Source: Epiperipatus broadwayi (taxonomy: Eukaryota; Onychophora; Udeonychophora; Euonychophora; Peripatidae). Taken from it: DNA of 64,000 bases. The stretch lies in the NCBI GenBank assembly GCA_028023455.1, contig JAQFVV010006272.1:3143127-3207126 (forward strand). The letters run 5' to 3'. A program made the translations under genes and the position numbers. Below, in pieces: positions 13,772-27,239 of this stretch (position 1 is its first letter; every line of letters starts with the position of its first letter). The notes under the pieces were generated by a model. That model was not told the origin of the DNA. It saw only the letters and a list, made by a program, of their open reading frames with translations, and made no database searches.

Positions 13772-16599
13772 ATGGTGAGTTGGAGTTTTTCGTAAATATA
13801 GTTTTATTTATCATTTTGTTTACTAATAACAGTGTTAAGTTTTTATTAGTGCTAGGTAGGAACATTACATTTAAATATTTATCAATCTAACATAATTAAT
13901 ATTCTAAGGAATATTTTAATTCTTTTGTAAAGTTTTTTATAAACATTTTTCTAAGTATGGTAGTAATGTGAATGAATGTTGATATTGGACCAGAAAATGT
14001 CAATTATAGTAACTGACAAGATAAGTGTATCTAGGTAAACTTTATAAAATATATAATTTCACATGATGTATATTTTATTGTTTTTAGAATTGCTTGGAAT
14101 ATTTTTATAGTATTACCTTATCATATGAACGTATGAATATGTGTGCATGCATTAATTACACATTAATCTTTATTGCTATTCTAAAGATATGATCTAGGAT
14201 TTTTTTTAGAAAGATATGCATACATTTCTTTTATATTACCACTGTAATATAATTTACTAATACATATAATTTTATATGATTCTTTAGTGGAGAAACCCTA
14301 TTTTTAAAATGATTTAAAATATTGATTTTAATATCTGAAAACAAAATCATTTGTATGTTTATTGCTGAATTTTGAAAGTGAATGAACTTTTCTTGTTATA
14401 GTAGTTTTAGATTGTTGAAGTTATACGTGAATTTTGTTTATTGTTTAGAGTAATGTTAGATATTTTTGCGATGTAGACTGATAAATCTATTACGAAGTTT
14501 TAAGTGATAGTGACCTTGGGATTATGAAAAGAAACCAATGGGATGCTTTAATTTAAGATTTATGGGGAATAGAAAGTAACGTATATTATTATCTTAGTAG
14601 TTTATGCAAGTACAGATAATGTAGCTCTGTGCCTTGTATATATTTTCCATGGGAAATGTCTTTCTTAGTATTATATATTTTAAAATATTTAAATGAGCTG
14701 AATAAATAGCCTGGAGATTATTTTATATTTGAGGTCATTAGACAGAGAAATCATGCTCTTTGTATGCACTGTTACCATGTAGATTATCCCACATTTTTAT
14801 ACTATTGATTCTATAATCTAGTTAGTTCTTCATACCTACACATCATATCGCTATCTTAATTTCAAAAGTTATTACATCGTACAGAATTATATTTATGAAA
14901 AAAATAATGAATAATTTTTGAATTGTAGTATCGTTATTTTGGAAAGAAGATGAGATAGGTTTTTCTTGCTTTGGTTTATGTTGAAGTCAAATCAAATGAG
15001 ATTGACAGTAAATGCAAACTATAATAATAAAGAATCATAAATATTTTCATATTTTATTAAACTATTAAAAAAATATATAAAAGATAATAAATTATTCACG
15101 AGATTTTTGAATAATTTTTGGATATTTTGATTATACATGGTAATGCATTTTTTAAAGAATAGAACATCCAGAAGAAACAACATAAAATAGAATGAGTACT
15201 TATATTTTGTGAATAATATTTTATGTTTTAAAACACATATAGAGATTTTTTTAGTATGTCAATCATATTATTTTATTCAAGTCAATTTATTTCTTTAACG
15301 AACCAAGATAAATATTTTGAATAACATCAGCATTATCATAGTAGAAGTTTGATTGATTTATTACAAAATCTATGAACATATCTTAAAAAAATTTATGTTA
15401 CTTCAGTAGTTTATTTTTTTATATTTTCGTGTATACATGCAAATACTATACATTTTAAAACATGTCAATTAATGAATATTATATTCAACCATAAGTGCAT
15501 TCTAATTAGTAGTAGTAGTATTTTAAATAAATTTGCAAAAGTTTATAAGTCGGAGTAAAGGCTTATTTATTTGTTGATTTTATTTTTTTTTTAATGAGGA
15601 AGTATGTAATTTATCTAAAATATAACTGTAAATATTGTATATAATTTTTTGTTAAAAGTTTATAATAAATTTTGTTAAACTTGTTTTATAAAATTTTGGG
15701 TTGTGTTGATTATTCATCATTACAAATGCAGGATCACCAGATACCAAAAGAAACATAATATTTGCACAGTACAAATATAACCATTTACTTAAGAAATTAC
15801 AGTGCTTCAGAATATAATATATTTGAGAAATTTCATTTTACATTATTATTATTATGGTCATAATTAATTATATAATTTATTGCATAGAATTATAACATTA
15901 TTCATTGCCACATAATCTAAGATTATCAGATTATACCACATATTCGATTTAAGATGTCACATGAAAGCTAAAAGATTATATTATATTGTTATTATTATTG
16001 ATAGTTACCATAACATCGAACAGTAGATAAGATTGATAATTATTCATTGAAGATTATTATTATTATTATTTGTTACTATTATTAGTTAGGCATAGTTGAG
16101 GGTGATACAAAATCCCTTATCATACTTGACTACAGAAGATTATAAGTTGATTAAAGTTATTTTAAAGAACCTGAGATAATTATAGTTATATTGTTTTAAT
16201 AAAGAGATTATGATTTATTTGTTAGCATTATATTAAATTGATTATTATTTTAAAGTCATAAGAATGCTATAAATTTATTATATGAAATAATAAGGGAGGA
16301 TAGTATTCTTATGCTATTGAGGTTGTATCCTGTGGGATATTGGTTCAATGTAATTCTTTACTCTTGTACTTCACTTTATTGTCTCATGATTTATTAATAT
16401 CTTATTTATTTAATTTTTCATAAACCAAACCATTTATTATTTATTAATCAGTTAGAGCTAGTTTAATGTTAGAAAGTATCATAGGATATCTGTATTATTG
16501 ATTATATGTATTTTAGCCAAGCATAGTCATTTTAGCTGAGCTAGTCTTATTTTTTTTATCATTATATTTCTAGTTAGTGAGAATACTATATACATATAT
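13772..16599 (+). other. T/G-rich, intron-like AT-rich DNA
   Basis: No coding frame and no recognised repeat. The + strand appears T- and G-biased throughout, in contrast with the A-rich stretch before 13.6 kb. Confidence 0.3.
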
Positions 16600-16632
16600 A
16601 TGTGTGTGTGGTGTGTGTGTGTGTGTGTGTTG
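16599..16632. repeat. (TG)n microsatellite
   Basis: An imperfect run of TG dinucleotides preceded by a short AT run. Confidence 0.9.
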
Positions 16633-16673
16633 TCCTGAAAGTTTGTTATGATGGAATTTTAATTGTATTTATA

Positions 16674-16857
16674 TATTGGACTATTTTCATCATCTAATAT
16701 TAAGTATTAAATGTCTTTTGAAAAATTTAACTTTATTTAAATATTCCAATTACATTCTACTGTTACACAATTGAATGTAATTGGAATATTTAAATAAAGT
16801 TAATTTTTTTTAAAGACATTCATTGCTTAATATCAGATGATAAAAATAATCTAATAT
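16674..16857. mobile_element. foldback element made of two inverted PLE-tail sequences
   Basis: Two arms of about 85 bases (16674-16757 and 16773-16857) are inverted copies of each other around a 15-base spacer. The inner part of the arms is nearly identical and the outer part has drifted. Read outward, each arm follows the 3' tail of the PLE at 47305-47380: TTGGAATATTTAAATAAAG, a T-run, AAAGACATT, and, for the left arm, a closing AAATAGTCCA. The element therefore looks like two PLE ends joined tail-inverted with no coding part between them. Confidence 0.7.
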
Positions 16858-19855
16858 ATAAATAGATATATGTATGTTAAAATGAAGATTTTTATGGACA
16901 GCAAATATAAAAGACATATTATCTGGGTTCATGCATGTATAATTAATAGTACTATTGTGGTGATGTTTCATGTTAATTGCAATTGTTATAATCTAAGTAA
17001 TCAATATTATTTTAAAAGAACCATTATAGAGATGCTAAAAGAAACATATTTCATAAAATTCATTTTTTAATCATGTTGTTTTGGAACACATTTATTAAAC
17101 TTATACATATATTATTTTTTCCTTCAGATGTATTTTTTAACAGAAAAAGATATTCACTATCTAATCTTAAACTTAAATAATAAAATCAATTTTAAAAATA
17201 AAATATCAATTTTACAAATAAATAAAAATAGAAATAGTATTATTAATAAAAAAAAATACATTTTAACCTTCAGTCTAAAAAATTATATATGAGAAAAAAA
17301 GATATTTTTCAAACTATTAATTCTTTTAAAACCATAAGTCTGAAAAGTGAATATGATCTTAGATATACATTAAGAATCAATTTTCCAATTTAAAAAAACT
17401 ATAATAAAGTTATTAACAAAATCCTTATTTTGATTGACATTCCATATAATTGTTGACAAGCTAATTTTCTTCTAAAAATTAAATATATTCAAACAACACT
17501 ATATATAAATATCATGTACTTATTAAGAAATTCATATTGAATAATTTTATAATTAAAAAACTTTAAATGAAAAATATAATATTTTGCAAATATCAATGAA
17601 AAAACAATGGACAAATACAGAATTATGCCTTTTTACTAAAAATATATATTTTTTTCTTTGACAATACTGATTGCTGCTGACATTTATGTATTGTAGGTAT
17701 AACTAAAATCTTAATTGTTAAACAATTTTTATTTATGAAACTTGCTACAAATCATTTTCATTAAAATATTTATTAAAACAGATTCCAACTTAAGATTGAA
17801 TATCTATTTAATGAATATTATTTTTAAATACTGAAAGGAGAAAAGTAATAATAGCTTAATAATATGAGATAAAATAAACACGTTTTTATTAATGGCTTTA
17901 ATTTATTTTTCAAATGTGAAATAGTTATATGTATAATTATTTTTGTTGATATAGACCAACCTCTTAATAATTTTGATTGCCTCTGACTTTTTTGGTGGTA
18001 AATGTCACATTTGATAAAATTTTAGTTTTAAAATTATCTATTCATAACAAAATCTATAGCATAGAGATAGAATGCTAACAATAATAATTAACATTTTCCA
18101 ATGTTAGTAGGTGTATTTTTTAACATTAATTCAATGATTACTTATAATCACCCAAAAACCTGACAAACTCCTTATGAGATTTTGTAAACTCATTATTACC
18201 CAGTTCAGATTTTTTACTATAGCAAAACATCTCTTTTACTCTATTTAATCTTGAACATAAATCATGACTATAAGATGAAATAAATTATACATGCAATATT
18301 TTTATATCTAAGGATTACAATAAAAGAATTATAAATAAAGCCTGAAAACAGGCCAAAACATTGATAATAAAATCAAAGAAATGAACAACAGCATTAGAGC
18401 TTACAAATTGTGAATATTGTGAAATACTATATTATAAATTGTAGATATTTCAATAGTCAAAATATTAAAAACATTCTAGCCATGTCTTCAGATTAAATTC
18501 CTCATGATACCAAGAAATTTTTGCCTTAAATTTTGGAGTCATATATGAGGGTATGAATAATTTTCACATCAGTTCTAAATGTCATAAGCATGTTAATACC
18601 ATGATGTAGCAATCAGCAGTAGCATCACTCCCATGGCATTGTTATTGGCCATAAGCATATTTCCCATAGCATTGTATTATTGGACACAATACAGATTTTT
18701 CTAACACTAAGATTATATCCAGATATGGTACTCAATATGAAAAATAATCAGAAAGTGTTTCAAGATTCTTAATTATTTTCATTTATTAAGTGAAACTGAG
18801 TCTGATTAAAATGGATGATTAATTTTAACTATATGTAGCTTTCAGTTTGAATAGAGTTTGTAGCAAAAATTATTAGTTTTAAAAGTATTAAGAAATTTAC
18901 AAATATTTTTTAATTATAAAAATATCAATATCATATTGAGAAATAAAAAAATTGTCTGAGTCTAACATTAGCATAAATTTAAAAAAATTCTTTGTTTCAT
19001 CCCATGTGTTTTTAAATCCTTAAAAAACATTAGTAATTATAAAGACAAAATATAATTTATATTTATTAATAAAAATATTATTTAAAAAATGAAAATATAT
19101 TCGAAAGAGAAAAACAAACTTTTGAAATAAATGAAAATGTGATATTTTATTTTGACAAACAAAATATAAATAACTCCTAACTTTATGTGCAAACAATAAT
19201 AAAAATAACTATTTTTATTCTCTGATTATACTGCCATCTAGATGTAACAAATATTCATTATTATTAAAAGTAAATTATTAAATGAGTCAAAACCTTATTG
19301 AACAAATAACTAATACAAAGTGGATAAATTGGAGAAAGATGACTATAAAGTAAAGACAGTATCACTCCAGCTCAGAACCAAATACATCTTTAAAAAAGTC
19401 AAGATATTATGCTAAATTATCTATTGTATGGGGAAAAAACTTACTAATAACTTTTATTAGATTATTTTCTTACTATCATTTCCCTTTTATATTTAATTTG
19501 TTTAAATTAAGACATTTAATCTTTTTTGCCACATTATGTGTAATACTGCTACAATGTTCATTTTAAAATAATATTCATTATCTAAACAATAGCACGTGTT
19601 ACCAACAGCAGCGTTCTGTACATATAACTGTTAATTTTACAGTCTTGAACCTACACCATATAGATAAATAATTGATAAACTTTTATTTATATCCACTAGA
19701 AATAAATCCATTCAAAATTATGATGGAGCTTTTATAAGACTTTTGAAATCTTTTCAAATTGCAGCAGTTAACTATCAATTATCATATTAAAATGTCTGAC
19801 AATATATGGGAATTATAAATCAAATTATTAAAATATAGTGATTATGTCTCCAATG
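16858..19855. other. AT-rich non-coding DNA
   Basis: No gene or repeat recognised. The frame at 16870-17070 is short and without recognisable motif. Confidence 0.5.
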
Positions 19856-19863
19856 GTTTAACT

Positions 19864-20261
19864 CAGGGGTCCCAACCCTATGCCCATGGGCACCATGGTG
19901 CCCGCAAACCATTTTACATGTGCCCGCCGCTATCCGAACATGATAAATAATTATTTATCTGATACAAATAAATTTAATTTTTAAAATTTGTTATAAATTA
20001 TTGTATTATATTGTAATCAAATTGTAGGGCATACTATACTTTTACAGCGTAAAAATATAAACGTTAATTATATGTTAAAATTTTATTTTTGAAATAAATA
20101 TGCTTTTGTACATTATGTGTATTATTAACAATATCCAGCTATAAATTCACATTGAAAAAATAAATGGTGCCCACCATCTGGTTGAAAAAAATAAATGGTG
20201 CCCGCCACCTGGCCGATATTATAGAATGTGCTCTTAAGTGCAAAAAGGTTGGGGACCACTG
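19864..20261. mobile_element. hAT-type non-autonomous element (MITE)
   Basis: A 398-bp unit bounded by terminal inverted repeats CAGGGGTCCC-AACC (left) and CAGTGGTCCCCAACC (right, reversed), typical of hAT ends. It is flanked on both sides by the identical 8-bp duplication GTTTAACT (19856-19863 and 20262-20269), the hAT length. Inside the ends are several copies of a TGGTGCCCGCC-like motif, near 19900 and twice near 20167-20211, which may be subterminal transposase sites. The centre is AT-rich with no frame, so it must have been moved by a transposase encoded elsewhere. Identical target duplications suggest it is not very old. Confidence 0.93.
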
Positions 20262-20269
20262 GTTTAACT

Positions 20270-22867
20270 GAATGTGTTTGATGTGTAATATTTTATACAA
20301 AGTATAATGTTGTATTGCATATTTTTAGTTAGTACATTATATTAAAACTATAATAAAATTCTTTGTTATAAATAGAATATTATAAAGGGTTTCATAAATC
20401 CTTTCAAAATGTATCATATGATAATCATCTTGATGTTCAGACATTACATGGTTTTACTTAATGAAGGATCTCAAAACAAAGAAATTATGCCACTAATGAT
20501 CTGATATATAATATTTTACAGTATTCTCTTCTGAGCACTTTTGTAGGATGTAATGTTCATATTATATTCATTAAAAATGAGAATACAAGCCTAAAGCTAA
20601 ACTAGTCAGTGAGATAACTCAATTATTCTAAATTCAAAATAAAACAAAACTAGACAAAATTGCATTATGCTGTGCCTTTTACAGTATATTATGTCAGGCT
20701 TATGATCAAATGAATTTACGACCACCCTAAGGACACTGTAATAGTCCTATTGTAAGTTAAAGTATATTGGTATATAATCTTAAAATAAATCTAATAAACA
20801 GTTTTAAAACTGACATTAAATGTTTATGAATAATATAAATGTCTACCAAATTGAAAATAACAAAAGCTTTTAGACAGTATTTGAATTTTTACTTGAATCG
20901 TTTCATCACTATCATATATTTACTGTTAAAAGGTGGTTGCCTTAACAACAGGATTGAGATTGTTGATTGTTATTGATATTGGGATTTTCTAAGTGTTGAC
21001 TGATTTTAATGATTACATTTATATATTTATATTCTGGATTTCTTAAATTAACCTCTAAAGCACCTATTGTGGAACAAAATATATTTTGAATCAGAACTCA
21101 TAATGATCTATAAACTTTTAATTTCTAGCGTGTGTGTAACTTTTAAATTATAGAATCAATTTTACATTGCACGTGTAAAATTGACAGATTAATTAATCAT
21201 TTATCAAATACTTATATTTCATGTATCATTACTTACTGAACATATGTTCATTTAAATTTAAAATATGAAAAGCTTAACAATTCAAATTTTCAGTGCGCCA
21301 TTGTAAACATTAGGATTAATATTTTAATAGGAAAGTATATTTAAATTTTTTAAAAAAAAGACAAGATTACATTTTTATAAAAGAATGAAAACTGAGAAAA
21401 AAACCGTTGTTAATTTTATAGGTTTATTGGTATTTCTAATGAGTACAATTATTCAAATAATTCATTTTGTATTAGCTCATTTTTCTAAAATATTCATCTT
21501 TTAGATTTAATGAAATTTCTACTATTGTTTTTTATCTCTGACAGATTTAATATAAATTGTCTTAATCATTATTCTGCCTTTTTTAATGACAAAGTGATAT
21601 TGATTTGCTAGTAAAATTGAGTATGACAATTACTATAGGGCATTTTAAAATCAAGCTTAGTTATGCCTTATATTTTGATCCTTCCATTTGATGTTATCAT
21701 AATGCAGTCTCCAAGCTTGTATATTTATTTTTATTTTTTTTAAATGAAGCTCACTTTTTGCTATTATCTTGTGGATTTAAAAAAAAAAAGATCTTAGCTC
21801 TTTTTTTTTATCTTATGGATTTTAAAAAGTAGATCCTTCCTAAATTTTACTATTATTCTACACTCTTTGAGGCATCAGTTTTATGTGCCCTATAATATTC
21901 AATCCACTCAAAAATTATATAGATCACTTTCAATTTATTGTCTTAACATTTATGTCATTCATATAATAAAATAATAGTTCGTAGTTCCGATATTATAAAC
22001 AGTCATCGTCTGACTCAATCCATTTTTGATTGATTTGACTTGACAGATAAAAATTCTCTTTGAATTTATATCATATAAACTTACTTTATTTTGCACAGAT
22101 TATAAATAATTTTCTATTTTATTATAAGTCTTTCTTAGATTTTCTGCCTGGTATTCATTGGTTAGCATATATTGGATCTACCTCAGCAGATATCATTCAG
22201 TCTATTTTCATTCTGATAATTTTGTTGTAAGCCTTATAAGCATGTAATCTTTAAGAAAATCATTCATTACTTATGAAAAATAGTATTATATCCTTTGAGT
22301 AATTCCCATTACATATTCTACTATTGTTTTTTTATATCTTATAATCTCTATTTACACTCCACATAAAATATGGTTATGCAATAACTTTACATATGTATGT
22401 TAGTATACATAGCAAAATTGATATGGTATTTCATACTGAAAGTACACTAAACTAAACACATAATTAATGAAAGAAGAATAACTCATTTACCAGGTATGCT
22501 AACATAAGTATGCAAAGCTAATAAGCAAGTTAAAATAATAATTAAATTATAGTTATATATATCAGATTTTTTATTAGGTTTTTTTGCTGTTATTTATATT
22601 TTTTGGTATATTTTAATTTTCCATATCAAATTTTTTTAATAATACTATCATATTTATATTTGACATTTTAAATTATTATATTTTATTTATATATGATCTT
22701 ACTCTCATTCCTAAACATCATCATTTATTATTTTGTGATTATTGGAAGTTCTTTTTGTCAAATCTATCATGGCCTTTTTTTAATTCTAGGTTTTTTTTAA
22801 AATTCTAAGTTTGTAATTTATTATTTTTATTTAAAACCAAAAAACATTAAATAATTTCTTCTGATTT
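20270..22867. other. AT-rich non-coding DNA
   Basis: No gene recognised. It contains one copy of a dispersed repeat at 20925-21012, listed separately. Confidence 0.5.
20925..21012 (+). repeat. dispersed repeat, copy 1
   Basis: Matches 41380-41462 at most positions. Shared blocks are GGTTGCCTT, ATTGTTG, TATTGATATTG, and CTAAGTGTTGACTG followed by TTTTAATGA. No frame or terminal repeat is visible, so the family is unknown. Confidence 0.7.
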
Positions 22868-23488
22868 TTTTAATTATAATTCTTTTGCTTTTAATAGCAT
22901 ACATTTCTAATATCTTCTTTATCACCTTTTTAAAATATTAATATTAATGCAGCATTCTTTCAATTAGCTGGTACATCTTTATCATTCAGACCTTTGGTAT
23001 ATAACTTTGCCATAAATTTTTCTACTGTTTCACTTGCTTTTTAAAGATATTCATTATAATCCCATCATTATCTAGAACTTTTTCTTTCTTCAGAATTATA
23101 ATTGCATGTCTCACTTTTTTATATAAAATTCTGGGCAACTCAGAAGATATAGTAGTTGCATGATGTTCCTTTCCTTGCTTTTGATTACTATATAATTCTT
23201 GATAGAATTCTTCTACACATTTCATGATATCATTTCTTTTTTTAGTAATAGTTCCATATTTTGTTATTATTGCAAAAATAAGTTTTATACCAATGCCAAA
23301 ATGTTCTCAAGACATTCATTCTCTTCTATAACTTTCCTTCCTGGTTCACAATTATAATTTCTTATATCATTATCAACTCTTTTTTGCCCCATTTTATAAA
23401 ATTCTAGATCATTTTTATATATTTTTATATTTCTTTTTTTCTTCATAAATTCTCTAATATCAGTAGAAATGTTATTGACCAATTGCTG
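22868..23488 (-). pseudogene. RTE-like LINE reverse transcriptase, N-terminal part, inverted
   Basis: On the minus strand three broken frames follow the order of an RTE-clade LINE. First comes the linker between endonuclease and reverse transcriptase (23482-23285, with STDIREFMKKKRN and VIEENECLENI). Next is the start of the reverse transcriptase (23225-23022, with FYQELYSNQ, RHAIIILKKEK and DNDGI). Last is a segment down to about 22868 carrying VPAN-KNAALILI, the usual motif before KKGD. In-frame stops and frameshifts show it is dead. It ends at 23488, where the downstream part of the same LINE type begins on the other strand, so the two look like one insertion with an inverted 5' half. Confidence 0.8.
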
Positions 23489-23498
23489 CTTTTTTGTT

Positions 23499-24335
23499 CA
23501 GCAATTTTGCAAAAAGTATTTTGTGGATTAAAATGGGAATCTAAGGGAGTAAAAATAAATGGAGACTATTTAAGTCGTCTAGATTTTGCAGATGATTTGG
23601 AGTTTCAGGAAATGTTGCAAAAATTATCAGATGAAAGTAAGAAAATAGGATTAATGTTAAAAAGACTTAAGTAATATTCAATGGATTTTCTTAAAAGAAG
23701 AAAATAAAGATTGATGATGATGAGTTAAAAAATATTATCAACTCCAAATATCTTGGTCAGATTATTACTCAAATGGAAACAGAATGGATGAAATTAATCA
23801 TAGAGTTAAATTTTATGTTTTTGGTAGAAATAATTTAATATTAAAATAATATATGCCTATGTGTTTGAAAAGAAAGATTTTTAATGAATATATTTTACCA
23901 GTTATTACTTATGAATCTTAGTCTCGAATACTTAACCAAACAGTAATATAGAGATTTTAGACCACTCCAAGAAGTATGGACAGCTGCATGTTAGGAGTAA
24001 CAAGAAGAAATCAAAAATGAAATATATGTTTAAGAGAATAAACAAGTGTTACTGACATCACTGAAAGAATTAGAAGACTGAAGTGGAATTAGATTGGATT
24101 TATTTTTAGAAGAAATGATAATAAATGGACAATTGAAATCTTAAAAGAAATTTCATGAGATTATAAAAGATCTAGAAAAAGACATCATGTGAGGTGGATG
24201 GATAAAATAAGGAAGGATGCAGGGTGATGCAGAGAAATGTGGCTAGAAATTGGAGAAGATGGATTGAACTTGGAGGAACCTTCATCCTGCAGTGGATTGA
24301 TGATGATTGAAAATGATGATAATGATGATGATAAT
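23499..24335 (+). pseudogene. RTE-like LINE reverse transcriptase, C-terminal part and 3' tail
   Basis: The + strand begins with LQKVFCGLKWESKGVKING and LDFADD (23579-23596), the catalytic Y/F-ADD motif of the reverse transcriptase, then QEMLQKLSDESKKIGL. About ten residues that normally follow ADD are missing. After frameshifts come SKYLGQIITQ, MCLKRKIFNEYILPVITY (the LINE thumb region), SMDSCMLGVTRRNQK, and the C-terminal RRNDNKWTIEIL and HHVRWMDKIRK. Coding similarity ends near 24300 and is followed by a GATGAT-rich tail to about 24335, as in other RTE 3' ends. Relative to a full reverse transcriptase, roughly 100 residues between this part and the inverted upstream part are absent. Confidence 0.85.
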
Positions 24336-27239
24336 CTTTAGTTTAAATCATGTGTATTGTGAAAATATTTTTTATTTAAGAACTATTTAAAATATTTTTG
24401 AAACCAATAAAAATATTGGTTTTAAAAATTTTAAATTTTAATATTACATTGAGAAATAAAAAATAAGCTTTTCTGAAAGTTATAATTTTTTTTTTCATTT
24501 TCACCAAATGATTTTTTTATTTTAAAAAAACATGCAAAAAAACATTAGCAATTATAAAAGTCAAATATAAGTATATATTAATAAAAATGTCACTGAGAGA
24601 AATGAAACTATATTGAAATTTACTTTAATTTTCCAAATGAATAAAAATATACAATTTACCTCTAAAATTTAAAATGTAAAAAAAAGTCTGACTATATTGT
24701 ATATAGAGTGACTGGAGTAAATGTTTCTCTTATTCTGATTTCATCTGCCATCTAAGAGCATTCAGAAAATAAGAACGAAAACTACAATATAGATTCATTA
24801 TTGTTAAAAATTAACTGTTAAACAAGACAAAACTGAAGTATACTCTGTCTGCTTTAGAACATTTAAACTAATTAAATATTTGCAGTTTCACAATAATCTT
24901 GAATTAAAATAGATTTGAAAAAGGTTAACACTATAACAATTTTTGATTTTTCTATGGTATTTCTATGAGCCTAGTCTAATACATTTTAAGTTCTTTTATT
25001 AGTTTTATATTTTTTTCTGAATTATTTGATGTCTTCTCTCTTCTTTCCACATGTTTTCGTTGTTTTTATATTTTTTCTGAAGCTTTCTCATTATTTTTAT
25101 ATTTCATTTCCCAATATTTTTTAAAATCCTTTTTTTGTATTTTTTTGCTTGTTTTTTTTTTTTTAAATACATTTTATTTTACTTTCTTTTTAGTATTTTT
25201 TCTCTTCTTCCAATTATTAGTATTTTACTTTGTTTATCTCAGTGAACATTTCAGTCATCTTTTATATTCTGTATAAGTCCATTCTACTATTTTATTCATA
25301 TTTTTATAATATGGTGAACTGATTATCATATTGGTTAGAAAATTAATCCTCAGTAACATCAATATTCTAAAAGGTCAGCCATTTTAAATTTGTTACTGTT
25401 TAAAATGCTATAAAGAACTTGAGAACTAATTCATATTAATCCTCTCTGAATGCTATCCAATGCAAGCTTATACATATACCTATGAAACTTCATTGCTATC
25501 TGGCATATGAATTAAATCACTTTCTTGAAAATCTGTTTTTTTATTAATATTTATTTTGCCTTTTAGTTCTATTTATTAACTAGTGTTCTCAATAATATCA
25601 CTGTCATCTCTAAGCAGGTGAAATTATAATAAATTAATTGGTCTCTGAATATATAAAGTTACCATATTTCCTAATCATATGAAACCATCAAGGTCTATTT
25701 CATTATCAAAGGTATAGTTGTAGTTAAGCCCACAATGGGTGTCAAATGTAATGGATAGATAAATGATCAAAATTTTTATTTAACCATCAACACATGAATG
25801 CTAGAAACTCCCATCAACATTGAGTTATGTATAACTTTATTATTAAAATTTTAGCCTCTGTGAAATAGTACTGATAACCTGATTATATTTATTTGAAAAT
25901 TTCTCTAACAATAATTTATTTTATTTTTCTATTGATTATTAAAAAAAACTTGGTGAATGCAAGCCAGTTTTATTTGATTTGAAGATATGAAGATCTCATC
26001 AAAACTCTTACTTTTCACATCTGCTGATCCACAATCATATTCAATAGTACACAATTTGATTTAGAAAGGATTGAAAAAATATGATTACTAACATTAAATT
26101 ATAAAATAACACTTTACTACTAGCAAAATTAAAAATGACAAAGAAATTTAAAGCTAAATTTCATGTTGCACACATATTTCAATACATAGTTTATTCATGG
26201 TTAGGCCTGCTATTTGATTTAAATAAAATTAAATAAAAATCTCTTTCAAATATATGCATTTAATCTGGAGTGTTTTTAATGCTAAAATTTCTTTGTTAAA
26301 CATTTAATATTCCAAAAAAATTTACAAAAAAATCAAAGTTAGAGAAAATAATATTAAATTATAAAAAAATTATTGATAAAAAGTTTATCAATTACTTCTT
26401 TTTTGATAATTGTGACAATGAATGTGGTACAATTTTAAAAAATACTTCCTTGATAATTTGTAAATAATTCTCTCTTGCCAAGTAAATCATTCAAGATTTG
26501 GTGTTTTCTTTATAAATTTTATTTTTCTTCAAGACAATAAAACTATATCAACAATTTAGCAAAATTCCAATCTATTTACAGTTTTTCACTTGAAATAGGT
26601 TATTGACTCAGTGATATATTTCAATGTATAGAATAAATGAGTAAATAGGCCATATAATCTGTATTCCATATTCAGTAGTTTTTCAGAAATTATATTCTTA
26701 GACAATTATTATTTGCACTTAGAATATAATCTGTTATATATACATGGCCAATTGAAAATGACAATGATAGCACAACATCTCAATATTAGATTAGTTTGAT
26801 TTCCTTGATAAATTGGGTATCCATTTCTTTTTTTCTGATTGTTCCTTTCTATTTTTTTTTTTGGGGGGGACATTTACAAACAATGCTAAATAAGAATTTT
26901 CTAGGTTTATTCTCTATATTTAACTCTCTCCATTACCACTATTAGTCACTGTTTCCAGTAGTTTTGGCTCAATCTATGTTATCTTGAAATCAATGAGCAG
27001 CAATGTTATATATCTTTTAAAAATATATATGTACTTGTTTATCAGTACTTATCTGTTTTTGTTTAATTAATTTCTTATTTATACTCATCTTAATTATAGT
27101 TATACTTAAAATGGACTTACAAAAAAATAATATTACTTCAAATTACCTTTCTTTTCTTTTATTTAAATTAACAAACTTTTTATTATATAAACTTGGCAAT
27201 TTAAATTTTACAATTAGTCTTAATTTACAATATATATAT
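24336..27239. other. AT-rich non-coding DNA
   Basis: Nothing recognised. A T-run followed by eight G lies near 26852-26869. Confidence 0.5.
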
